64,000 nt of DNA, taken from NCBI RefSeq assembly GCF_017916295.1, contig NZ_JAFMSS010000004.1:124001-188000 (forward strand), given 5' to 3'. Of the stretch, positions 18,595 to 26,220 are shown one piece after another; position 1 is the stretch's first letter; each line of letters starts with the position of its first letter. The position numbers and the translations under genes are program-made. The DNA comes from Rubellimicrobium arenae (GTDB lineage: Bacteria > Pseudomonadota > Alphaproteobacteria > Rhodobacterales > Rhodobacteraceae). Below the pieces are notes generated by a model. That model saw nothing but the letters and a program-made list of their open reading frames with translations. It had not been told where the DNA came from and ran no database searches.

Positions 18595-20763
18595 GTGCCC
18601 ATCAAGCTGACCTGCCTCACCTCCCTTCTCGCGCTCATGGCGGCCGGAGCCGGGGCCGAGACCGCCTTCAACCGCGTGGCCAGCTTTGCCACGCCGGACA
18701 ACATGGCGGATGGCGAGGACCGCAGCCGCGAGACGTCGGCCGAGATCATCGCGGCAAGCGGGGATGGCCGGACTCTGATCTACACCGACAGCCCGCTGGG
18801 CGTGGTGGGGATGGTGGACATCGCCGACCCCGCCCATCCCCGGCCCCGGGGCAACGTCGCCATGGACGGGGAGCCGACCTCGGTCGCGGTGCTGGACGCC
18901 ACCGCCTATGTCGCGGTGAACACCTCGGACAGCTACGTGCAGCCGTCGGGCGTCCTGGCCAGCCTGGACATGGCCACGGGCGAGGTCCGGGCGCGCTGCG
19001 ACCTGGGCGGCCAGCCCGACAGCGTGGCCCTGGCGCGGGACGGCAGCTTCCTGGCCGTGGCCATCGAGAACGAGCGCGACGAGGATGCGGGCGACGGGCG
19101 CGTCCCGCAGATGCCGGCGGGCTTCGTGGCGATCCTGCCGCTGGAGGCGGGCGAGGTGGACTGCGCCGGGCTGGTCCGCGCCGACCTGACCGGCCTGGCC
19201 GAGATCGCCCCCGAGGACCCCGAGCCCGAGTACCTGGACATCAACGCGGCGGGTGAGATCGTCGTCACCCTCCAGGAGAACAACCACATCGTCGTGCTGG
19301 ACCGCGACGGCCAGGTCCTGTCGGACATCCCGGCCGGGCTCGTGGATCTGGAGGGCATCGACACGGCCGAGGATGGCGCGATCCGCTTCGACGGCACGGC
19401 GCAAGGCATCCCGCGCGAGCCCGATGGCGTCAAGTGGATCGACGACACCCATTTCGCCACCGCGAACGAAGGCGACATGGACGGCGGCAGCCGCGGCTGG
19501 ACGATCTGGACGCGCGACGGCCAGGTCGTCTGGGACAGCGGCGCGAGCTTCGACCAGGCCGTCGCCCGCATCGGCCACTACCCCGAGGGCCGCTCGGACG
19601 CCAAGGGGGCCGAGCCCGAATCCATCGGCTTCGCCACCTTCGACGGCACGCCGCTCGTGTTCGTGGAATCCGAGCGCGCCTCGGTGGTGGCGGTCTACGA
19701 CGTGTCCGACCCGGCCCGCCCCGTGCTGCTCCAGATGCTGCCGTCGGGCATCGGGCCCGAGGGCCTGGTGGCCCTCCCCGAGCGCGGCCTCATCGCCACC
19801 GCCAACGAGACGGACCTGGGCGGCGACGGCCTGGGCCGGGCGCATGTCATGATCTTCGCGCGCGAAGAGGGGGCGCCCGCCTACCCGACGATCACCTCGG
19901 AGGGCGCGTCCGAGGTGGCCGGCTGGGGGGCCCTGTCGGGGCTGGCGGCGGACCCGGACGCGCCCGGCCGCCTGTTCGCGGTCAGCGACAGCGCCTATGC
20001 CATGCAGCCGCGCATCTACACGATCGACGCGACCCAGGTTCCCGCCCGCATCACCGGCGCGGTCACCGTCACCCGGAACGGCGCCCCGGCGCAGAAGCTC
20101 GACCTCGAGGGCATCGCGCCCGACGGCGAAGGCGGCTTCTGGCTGGCCAGCGAGGGCCGCAGCGACAGGCTCGTGCCGCACGCTCTCCTCCATGTGGACG
20201 CGGAGGGCGAGATCCAGGAGGAGGTGGCCTTCCCGCCCGAGCTCCTCGCCCACGAGACCCGCTTCGGCGCCGAAGGCATCGCCGTGATCGACGGCACGCT
20301 CTGGCTCGCCATGCAGCGCGAATGGGCCGACGACCCGGAGAATACGGTGAAGCTGGTCGCCTACGATCCCGAGCGCGAGGACTGGGGCGCGGTCCACTAC
20401 CGGAAGGCCGAGCCCACGGGCGAGGGCTGGGTCGGCCTGTCCGAGATCGCGGTGCATGGCGACTGGGCCTATCTCATCGAGCGCGACAACCACATGGGCC
20501 CCGAGGCCGTGACCAAGCTCGTGACCCGGGTGCCGCTGGCCGACCTGGCGCCCGCCCCGCTGGGCGGCGACCTGCCCGAGGTCCGGCGCGAGGTCGTGCG
20601 CGACCTGCTGCCCGACCTCGGGCAGGGCGGCGGCCCGGTGCCGGAGAAGGTCGAGGGCCTGACCATCGGCCCGGACGGAACGATCTGGCTCGTGACCGAC
20701 AACGACGGCGTCGACGACAGCCCGGGCGAGACGATGTTCTGGTCCGCGGGCCGCGCGGACTGA
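18595..20763 (+). CDS. Secreted esterase-like/phytase-like beta-propeller protein
   Basis: 722 residues from GTG at 18595, with GGAG 8 bases upstream. N-terminus VPIKLTCLTSLLALMAAGAG followed by AE is a signal peptide, so it is probably periplasmic or secreted. The first half resembles a YVTN/choice-of-anchor-type beta propeller (repeated strands such as DSVALARDGSFLAVAIENER and EPEYLDINAAGEIVVTLQEN); the second half matches the 'esterase-like activity of phytase' family (LEGIAPDGEGGFWLASEGRS, FGAEGIAVIDGTLWLAMQ, VEGLTIGPDGTIWLVTDNDG). Probably releases phosphate from organic phosphates; the exact substrate is unknown. Position before an alkaline phosphatase and the Pho-box-like sequence support a phosphate-starvation role (inference). 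Confidence 0.82.
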   Translation: MPIKLTCLTSLLALMAAGAGAETAFNRVASFATPDNMADGEDRSRETSAEIIAASGDGRTLIYTDSPLGVVGMVDIADPAHPRPRGNVAMDGEPTSVAVLDATAYVAVNTSDSYVQPSGVLASLDMATGEVRARCDLGGQPDSVALARDGSFLAVAIENERDEDAGDGRVPQMPAGFVAILPLEAGEVDCAGLVRADLTGLAEIAPEDPEPEYLDINAAGEIVVTLQENNHIVVLDRDGQVLSDIPAGLVDLEGIDTAEDGAIRFDGTAQGIPREPDGVKWIDDTHFATANEGDMDGGSRGWTIWTRDGQVVWDSGASFDQAVARIGHYPEGRSDAKGAEPESIGFATFDGTPLVFVESERASVVAVYDVSDPARPVLLQMLPSGIGPEGLVALPERGLIATANETDLGGDGLGRAHVMIFAREEGAPAYPTITSEGASEVAGWGALSGLAADPDAPGRLFAVSDSAYAMQPRIYTIDATQVPARITGAVTVTRNGAPAQKLDLEGIAPDGEGGFWLASEGRSDRLVPHALLHVDAEGEIQEEVAFPPELLAHETRFGAEGIAVIDGTLWLAMQREWADDPENTVKLVAYDPEREDWGAVHYRKAEPTGEGWVGLSEIAVHGDWAYLIERDNHMGPEAVTKLVTRVPLADLAPAPLGGDLPEVRREVVRDLLPDLGQGGGPVPEKVEGLTIGPDGTIWLVTDNDGVDDSPGETMFWSAGRAD

Positions 20764-20809
20764 CCTGGGCCCAGGGGCGTCCGGGCCGGAATCGTCACCC
20801 GGCCCGGAT

Positions 20810-20838
20810 CGTCATCGAAACGTCAGCGTCCCGTGATG
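20810..20838 (+). promoter_or_regulatory. Triple 11-bp-spaced Pho-box-like repeat
   Basis: Three heptamers at exact 11-base steps: CGTCATC (20810-20816), CGTCAGC (20821-20827) and CGTGATG (20832-20838). The spacing equals one DNA turn, as for tandem PhoB half-sites. It precedes the small DUF1127-like gene by about 70 bases. Confidence 0.42.
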
Positions 20839-20907
20839 TTCCCGAAACCTGGGCCCTGCATCCTGCGGGCGTCCGGCAGGACGACCAACGTCCAGGAGGG
20901 TGCGCCC

Positions 20908-21135
20908 ATGTCCCCGACCACGTTCCGAGTTCCCGACGACCCGAGCCCCGACGCGGCTCCCGACGCCCCCGTCGTGGACGGGGGTCCCGACCGGGCGCCC
21001 GTCTCCCGTCTGCGGCGATGGACCGACCGGATGACCCGGGGGCGCGCGCGGCGGGTCGCCACCGAGGTGCCCTCCTACCTGCTCGACGACATCGGGCTGA
21101 TCCCCTCGGTGCGCCTGGGGTCCCGCCGCGCCTGA
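20908..21135 (+). CDS. Small DUF1127-like protein
   Basis: 75 residues from ATG at 20908, chosen because AGGAGG (20894-20899) stands directly before it; upstream in-frame ATGs lack such a site. An acidic/Pro-rich start is followed by an Arg-rich stretch (RLRRWTDRMTRGRARRVATE) and the C-terminal YLLDDIGLIP, which resembles the 'LxDIGL' ending of DUF1127 (YjiS-like) proteins. Some DUF1127 proteins in alphaproteobacteria affect phosphate and RNA metabolism. Its place between two phosphatase genes, behind Pho-box-like repeats, agrees with that, but function here is unproven. Confidence 0.62.
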   Translation: MSPTTFRVPDDPSPDAAPDAPVVDGGPDRAPVSRLRRWTDRMTRGRARRVATEVPSYLLDDIGLIPSVRLGSRRA

Positions 21136-21255
21136 CGCCCTGACGCCCTGTCGCCGGGCGTCCAAAGGACCGCACCCCCCACGGCGCGGCGCCCCACGGG
21201 CCGTCCTGCCGTGGATCGTTTCTGTAAACGCAACAATCCCGTCTTTGGGCCGTGA

Positions 21256-21274
21256 CCTTCGCGTGACTGTCACA
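21256..21274 (+). promoter_or_regulatory. Weak Pho-box-like site before the alkaline phosphatase
   Basis: A consensus-like CTGTCACA lies at 21267-21274, identical to the octamer at 18542-18549. The partner 11 bases upstream (CCTTCGCG, 21256-21263) matches poorly, though its first four bases equal those of the partner at 18531. It ends 45 bases before the phosphatase ATG. Confidence 0.38.
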
Positions 21275-21318
21275 AAGCCCCGCCAAGCTGCGGCCCATCC
21301 CAGTCGATCGGAGTCATC

Positions 21319-23013
21319 ATGAGAACGTCCGCCCTCGCCATCGCCGCGGCCACGCTGGCCTCGGCCGCCGCCGCCCAGGACATCGCGCAGACCCGGAACC
21401 AGTGGTTCGTCGCGGGGCAGGGCGCCATCGAGCAGATGCTCGCGCTGCAGCCCAACACCGGCACGGCGCGCAACGTCATCCTTTTCGTCGCGGACGGCAA
21501 CGGCGTCGGCACCAACTACGCCACCCGCGTCTTCATGGGCCAGGAGGCCGGCGGCATGGGCGAGGACTTCGTCCTGCCCTACGAGACCTTCCCGAACGTG
21601 GCGCTGATCAAGACCTATTCGACCAACGGCCAGACGCCGGACTCCGCCCCGACGGCCAGCGCGATGAACACGGGGATCAAGACCCGCAACGACGTCATCA
21701 ACGTGCCCTCCGAGGTGGCCGTGGACGACTGCGCGGCGGGGCTCGCCTCCTCGGTGACGACGCTGGCGGACATCGCCTCGGGCATGGGCAAGTCGGTCGG
21801 GATCATCTCGACGGCGCGGATCACCCACGCCACCCCCGCCGCCGTCTACGCCCGCACCGTGAACCGGGACTGGGAGGACGACACCGCCATCCCCGAGGGC
21901 TGCGACCAGCCCGACATCGCGGCGCAGCTCGTCACCGCCATGGAATCCGGCGTGGTCGACCTTGCCCTGGGCGGCGGGCGCCAGCATTTCCTGCCGGCCG
22001 AGGCCACGGACGAGGAGGGCAACCCCGGCGCCCGCGCCGACGGCCGCAACCTCGTGGAGGAGATCACCGGCGAGGGCGGCCAGTACGCCTGGAACACCGA
22101 GACCTTCAACGCCCTGGCGGCCCCGGGCAACGGCCCCGTGCTGGGCCTCTTCGAGTCGAGCCACATGCAGTACGAGCACGACCGCACCGACGAACCCTCG
22201 CTGGCCGAGATGACCCGGATGGCCATCGGTGCGCTCGACGGGAACGAGGCGGGCTACTACCTCGAGGTCGAGGGCGGGCGCGTGGACCACGCCAACCATG
22301 CGGGCAACCTGTACCGCGCGGTGACCGACGGGGTCGCCTTCGCCCAGGCCGTGCAGGCCGCCATGGACCTGACCGACCCCGCCGAGACTCTGATCATCGT
22401 CACCGCCGACCACGAGCACGCCATCGCCTTCAACGGCTACTGCGGCCGGGGCACGCCCATCGTCGGGCTGTGCCTGGACGTCGACCCGGCGGGCGAGATG
22501 CACCTCGATACCCCCGTGCTGGGCGACGACGGCAAGCCCTACACGGTCGCGGGTTACCTGAACGGCGCGGGCTCGGTCCTGATCGAGCAGATCCCCGAAG
22601 GCGAAACGACCACCACCGGCGCGGGCTCGGCGGCCACCGCCGCCGGCGGCGCAGCGGCCGAGGAGACGGTCCACGTCTATTCGGGCAGCCGCCCCGACCT
22701 CACGCAGGAGCAGGTGACCGACCCCGACTACCTCCAGCAGGCGCTGATCCCGCTGTCCTCCGAGACGCATTCGGGCGAGGACGTCGCCGCCTATGCGCGC
22801 GGCCCCTGGGCGCACCTGCTCCGCGGATCGATGGAGCAGAACGTGCTGTTCCACGTCATGCTGACCGCGATGAACGGGGGGCAGGTCCTGCCCGCCGCGG
22901 CCCAGCCCGGCGCGGCCCAGCCCGCCGCGACGGGGGCCGCCGCCACCGGCGAGGGCACCTCGGGCGACGACACGCAGGGCAACGCCCAGGATGCCGCCCC
23001 CTCGGGGAACTGA
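21319..23013 (+). CDS. phoA: Alkaline phosphatase (PhoA family)
   Basis: 564 residues. Signal peptide MRTSALAIAAATLASAAAAQ directs it to the periplasm. The active-site region has the metal-binding Asp in ILFVADGNGVG (Asp59) and the nucleophile Ser109 in GQTPDSAPTASAMNTG; the remaining zinc ligands fit EVEGGRVDHANHAGN and IVTADHEHA. It hydrolyses phosphate monoesters. Compared with E. coli PhoA it has an Ala/Gly/Thr-rich insert near residues 430-460 and a low-complexity Ala/Pro/Gln/Gly C-terminal tail of about 35 residues. Downstream of a Pho-box-like octamer and followed by a strong terminator. Confidence 0.93.
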   Translation: MRTSALAIAAATLASAAAAQDIAQTRNQWFVAGQGAIEQMLALQPNTGTARNVILFVADGNGVGTNYATRVFMGQEAGGMGEDFVLPYETFPNVALIKTYSTNGQTPDSAPTASAMNTGIKTRNDVINVPSEVAVDDCAAGLASSVTTLADIASGMGKSVGIISTARITHATPAAVYARTVNRDWEDDTAIPEGCDQPDIAAQLVTAMESGVVDLALGGGRQHFLPAEATDEEGNPGARADGRNLVEEITGEGGQYAWNTETFNALAAPGNGPVLGLFESSHMQYEHDRTDEPSLAEMTRMAIGALDGNEAGYYLEVEGGRVDHANHAGNLYRAVTDGVAFAQAVQAAMDLTDPAETLIIVTADHEHAIAFNGYCGRGTPIVGLCLDVDPAGEMHLDTPVLGDDGKPYTVAGYLNGAGSVLIEQIPEGETTTTGAGSAATAAGGAAAEETVHVYSGSRPDLTQEQVTDPDYLQQALIPLSSETHSGEDVAAYARGPWAHLLRGSMEQNVLFHVMLTAMNGGQVLPAAAQPGAAQPAATGAAATGEGTSGDDTQGNAQDAAPSGN

Positions 23014-23033
23014 GCCCGCTGGCCCATCATCCC

Positions 23034-23059
23034 ACGGACCCTGCCCGCGCAGGGTCCGT
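23034..23059 (+). terminator. Strong hairpin terminator after alkaline phosphatase
   Basis: Perfect 11-bp stem ACGGACCCTGC (23034-23044) with GCAGGGTCCGT (23049-23059), loop CCGC, followed by TCCCGTTT. It starts 20 bases after the stop and separates the phosphatase from the ABC-type operon. Confidence 0.75.
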
Positions 23060-23109
23060 TCCCGTTTCCGGACGCGCCACGCGCGCGCCCCTTCGACGTC
23101 GGAGATCCC

Positions 23110-23541
23110 ATGGAGCGCCGCAGCGTCCTGGCCCTTGCCCCCGCCATCCTCCTTCTCCGCCCCGGTCGGGCCCGCGCGCAGGACGCCGGCCCGATCCGGC
23201 TCCGCGACCTTTACAACCGGGACCTGACCTTCTCGGACCTCGCGCTCGCCAACGAGGGGCGGCGCATCGAGGTGGACGGCTACATGGCCCCGCCGCTCAG
23301 GGCGGAGTCGACCTTCTTCGTCCTGACCAAGATGCCGATGGCCGTCTGCCCCTTCTGCGAGCCCGGCCAGACCTGGCCCGACGACATCCTGGCCGTCTAC
23401 GCCCGCCGCGTGGTCGAGGTCGTGCCGTTCAACGTCCCGCTGCGCGCGTCGGGCGTCCTTGAACTCGGCGACCATGTCGACCCCGAGCTCGGATTCTATT
23501 CCAAGGTCCGGCTGGCGGATGCGACCTATGACCGGACCTGA
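23110..23541 (+). CDS. Secreted CxxC protein of an ABC export/metal operon (DUF3299-like)
   Basis: 143 residues with a signal peptide (MERRSVLALAPAILLLRPGRARAQ). The mature protein is small and beta-rich, with GRRIEVDGYMAPPL and VCPFCEPGQTWPDD, whose CxxC could bind a metal or be redox-active. It resembles DUF3299-type periplasmic proteins encoded with MacB/LolD-like transporters; that match is from memory and only moderate. It overlaps the ATPase gene by 14 bases, so the three genes form an operon. A GGAG site precedes the ATG. Function not known. Confidence 0.65.
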   Translation: MERRSVLALAPAILLLRPGRARAQDAGPIRLRDLYNRDLTFSDLALANEGRRIEVDGYMAPPLRAESTFFVLTKMPMAVCPFCEPGQTWPDDILAVYARRVVEVVPFNVPLRASGVLELGDHVDPELGFYSKVRLADATYDRT

Positions 23542-24220
23542 GCCGCCGGACCTGCTGGTCGAGGACCTCGTGCTGACGGGCGCGGGCGGGCGGCGGCTTC
23601 TCGAGATCCCGCGCCTGGCCGTTCCGGCGGGCGGGACCCTGGCGCTGCAGGGGCCGTCCGGGGCGGGCAAGTCCTCGCTGCTCCATGTGCTCGCGGGGCT
23701 GATCCGTCCGGACCGGGGGCGCGTGGCCTGGGGCGGCACCGACCTCGCCGCGCTGTCGGACGAACGGCGGACCCGGTTCCGGGGCGACCGCATCGGCCTC
23801 GTGTTCCAGGACTTCCTGCTCTTCGAGGAGCTGGGCTCGCTCGACAACGCCGCCCTGGCCGAAAGCTTCGCCCCCCGGGCGGCCCGGGCCACGATCCGCG
23901 CGGGCGCGAAGGGCTGGCTCGGGCGCCTGGGCCTGGGGGCCGATCCCGAGAGGCCCGTCGCCAGCCGGTCCGGGGGGGAACGCCAGCGCGTCGCCGTGGC
24001 CCGCGCCCTCGCGCGGGGGGCGCCGGTCCTCCTGGCCGACGAGCCCACGGCGAGCCTCGACCGCGCTAACGCCGACCGCCTGGCCGAGGATCTCGTGCGG
24101 CTCGGGGCCGGGGGAGGGCGCACGCTGGTCGTGGCCACGCACGACCCCGCGCTCGCCCGTCGCATGGGGCGGGTGCTGACCCTCGCCGGTGGCCGGGTCG
24201 TGGAGGATACCGATGCCTGA
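23528..24220 (+). CDS. ABC transporter ATP-binding protein (LolD/MacB type)
   Basis: 230 residues from ATG at 23528 (ATG at 23519 is an alternative). Walker A GPSGAGKSS (about residue 43), Q-loop VFQDFLLFEELG, signature SGGERQR, Walker B VLLADEPT and the H-loop VVATHD are all intact, so it should be an active ATPase. The LolD/MacB subfamily powers mechanotransmission or lipoprotein-release systems with FtsX-fold permeases. The stop overlaps the permease start by 8 bases. Confidence 0.9.
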   Translation: MTGPEPPDLLVEDLVLTGAGGRRLLEIPRLAVPAGGTLALQGPSGAGKSSLLHVLAGLIRPDRGRVAWGGTDLAALSDERRTRFRGDRIGLVFQDFLLFEELGSLDNAALAESFAPRAARATIRAGAKGWLGRLGLGADPERPVASRSGGERQRVAVARALARGAPVLLADEPTASLDRANADRLAEDLVRLGAGGGRTLVVATHDPALARRMGRVLTLAGGRVVEDTDA

Positions 24221-25556
24221 CCTCTGGGCCGGACTGCCGCCGGTGGCGCAGGACGTGGCGGTGGCCGCGCTCCTGGCGCTGCCGGGTCTTCTCGTGGGGT
24301 TCGCGGTCCTGCGCGGCTTCGCCCCATGGCGGCTGGTGCGCGCGATGCTGTGGCGCTTTCGCTGGGCGAACCTCGTCTTCGTGCTCCTGATCGCCGTCTC
24401 GGTGGCGGTGGGCGTGGGGCTCACCGCCCAGGAGCGCGGCCTCCGGCAAGGGAGCGCGCGGGCCGCCGAACGGTTCGACCTCGTGCTCGGGGCGCCGGGG
24501 AGCGAGCTCACCCTGACGCTGGCGGCGGTGTTCCTCCAGCCGACCGACGTGCCGCTCCTGACCGGGGCGCAATACGCCGAGGTGGCCGCGGACCCGGACG
24601 TGGCGCTCGCCACGCCCATCGCCTTCGGGGACAGCTTCGAGGGCGCGCCGGTGATCGGCACGACCGCCCCGTTCGTCGAGCATCTCGCCGGACGGCTCGC
24701 CGAGGGGCGGCTCTTCGCGACCCCGTCCGAGGCCGTGGCCGGCGCCTTTGCCCCCGTCGGCCCCGGCGACCGCTTCAGCCCGGCGCATGGCCAGGGCGAG
24801 GGCGCCGGGGAGCACGCCCATCACGGATCGGACTACGCGGTCGTGGGCCGGATGCGCCCGACCGGCAGCCCTTGGGACCGGGCCATCCTGGTTCCGGTCG
24901 AGGGGGTCTGGCGCGTCCATGGCCTGGCCGACGGTCACGCCCCCGAGGCCCACGACGACCAGGACCACGCGCACGACGACGAATCCACCCGGATCGGCCC
25001 GCCGTTCGATCCCGCCCACTTCCCCGGCACGCCCGCGATCCTGGTCCGGGCCGACGAGGTCTGGGCGAACTACGCGCTCCGGTCGCGCTACACGCGGGCC
25101 GACATGATGGCCGTCTTTCCCGGCACCGTGCTGGCGCAGCTTCACGGCCTCCTGCGCGACGTGCGCGAGGCGATGTCGCTCCTCGCCGTCGTGACGCAGG
25201 GCCTCGTGGCGGTGGCCGTCCTGGCGGGGCTCGTGCTCCTCGCGCGGCTCCTGGCGCGCAGCCTCGCCCTGCTCCGGGCCATCGGAGCGCCGCGCCGCTT
25301 CGTTCTGGCCGTGGTCTGGAGCTATTCCGCCGCCCTGATCCTGACCGGCGCGGCGCTGGGTCTTCTCCTGGGCTGGTTCGCGGCCGCGGCGCTGTCGCGG
25401 ATCATCACCCAGCGCACCGAGGTCCTGGTCACCGCCGGCCTCGGCTGGGGCGAGATCCAGCAGGTCTGCGTCTTCGCCAGCCTCGCCCTCGCGCTGGCGC
25501 TGGTCCCCGCCGCCCTGGCGGGCCTGCGTTCCCCCCTGCGGGACCTGCGGAGCTGA
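24213..25556 (+). CDS. FtsX/MacB-fold ABC permease with His-rich periplasmic segment
   Basis: 447 residues. Predicted topology: an N-terminal hydrophobic helix (about 10-32), the MacB-type helix (about 48-68), a large periplasmic domain (about 70-310), then three C-terminal helices (about 325-345, 368-392, 408-435). The periplasmic domain contains two His/Asp-rich stretches, EHAHHG (residues 200-205) and DGHAPEAHDDQDHAHDDE (240-257), which look like metal-binding loops. With the CxxC secreted protein this suggests a metal-related system, perhaps like the zinc-regulated ZrgA-type loci of vibrios (inference). The family normally moves substrates by periplasmic coupling rather than import. Confidence 0.85.
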   Translation: MPDLWAGLPPVAQDVAVAALLALPGLLVGFAVLRGFAPWRLVRAMLWRFRWANLVFVLLIAVSVAVGVGLTAQERGLRQGSARAAERFDLVLGAPGSELTLTLAAVFLQPTDVPLLTGAQYAEVAADPDVALATPIAFGDSFEGAPVIGTTAPFVEHLAGRLAEGRLFATPSEAVAGAFAPVGPGDRFSPAHGQGEGAGEHAHHGSDYAVVGRMRPTGSPWDRAILVPVEGVWRVHGLADGHAPEAHDDQDHAHDDESTRIGPPFDPAHFPGTPAILVRADEVWANYALRSRYTRADMMAVFPGTVLAQLHGLLRDVREAMSLLAVVTQGLVAVAVLAGLVLLARLLARSLALLRAIGAPRRFVLAVVWSYSAALILTGAALGLLLGWFAAAALSRIITQRTEVLVTAGLGWGEIQQVCVFASLALALALVPAALAGLRSPLRDLRS

Positions 25557-25577
25557 GGCGGGCCGCCTCCGGGTCCG

Positions 25578-25907
25578 TCAGGACACGGGCTTGGCGGTTC
25601 CGCTTTCCATCGGCACCTGCTCGCCGCTGTAGACCACGAGGAAGGCGTGCAGTTCCAGCCGCATGAGGCCCTCGGAGACCGCCGGATCGCTGGTCGCGAT
25701 CCGGTTCGCATGGGCCTGGTCGTCGGCCTCGATCAGGACGAAGCCGTAGTCGCCGTTCTCGGCCCGCCCGACGAACCGGACCGCGCCTTCCTCCTTGAGG
25801 CGGCGCAGGTGTTCGAGGTGGCGCACCATGAGCGCCACCTCGCCGGGTTCGATGGTGGCCCAGAAGGCGGCCCGGGGGGGCAGCAGGCGATAGGCGAAGG
25901 TGGGCAT
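25578..25907 (-). CDS. YCII-related domain protein
   Basis: 109 residues from ATG at 25907. The ferredoxin-like alpha/beta YCII fold is suggested by MPTFAYRLLPPRAAF, ALMVRHLEHLRRLKEEG (helix), VRFVGRAENGDYGFVLIEAD and the late AVSEGLMRLELHAFLVVY. YCII proteins are small cytoplasmic enzymes or binding proteins of mostly unknown function. Convergent with the ABC permease (21-base gap). A longer reading to 26027 exists, but homologous proteins start at this Met. Confidence 0.75.
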   Translation of the reverse strand: MPTFAYRLLPPRAAFWATIEPGEVALMVRHLEHLRRLKEEGAVRFVGRAENGDYGFVLIEADDQAHANRIATSDPAVSEGLMRLELHAFLVVYSGEQVPMESGTAKPVS

Positions 25908-26220
25908 CTCTTGGATCCTGACGCTGCGGCATCGCGCTTCGCCCGGCGAACTGGCCCGGCGGGGCCCGGATTCCACCCCGTCCGGCAGCCCGAGGGCTTT
26001 GGGCCGTAACGACCGGAGCCCCGACAAGGTTCTAAGTCACCGCCGCGATCCCGGCAGACCCGCGACAAACCCGGCCAGCCCCCGTCGGCCACGCCCCGAC
26101 CCGGCGCCCCCGGCAAGGCTGCCCCTACGGAAAGAGGCGTCCGAGCCCGGCCGTAACCTCACATTAAGCTGTTTCTGCCAATGCTGCAGCCGGACGGTTT
26201 ACCAGCAAGGGTTCTGAGAA
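25908..26220. other. 313-base intergenic region before the large RTX gene
   Basis: Divergent upstream region of the YCII gene and the RTX gene. No coding sequence is convincing. The last 70 bases before the RTX start are the least GC-rich (CACATTAAGCTGTTTCTGCC and following), a likely promoter location, but no clear -35/-10 pair could be assigned. Confidence 0.4.

Noticed and set aside
20812..24327. 1171-codon minus-strand open frame opposite the phosphatase and ABC genes
   Set aside because: A shadow of GC-rich coding on the plus strand: Arg/Gly/Ala-rich translation without domains, opposite genes with clear motifs.
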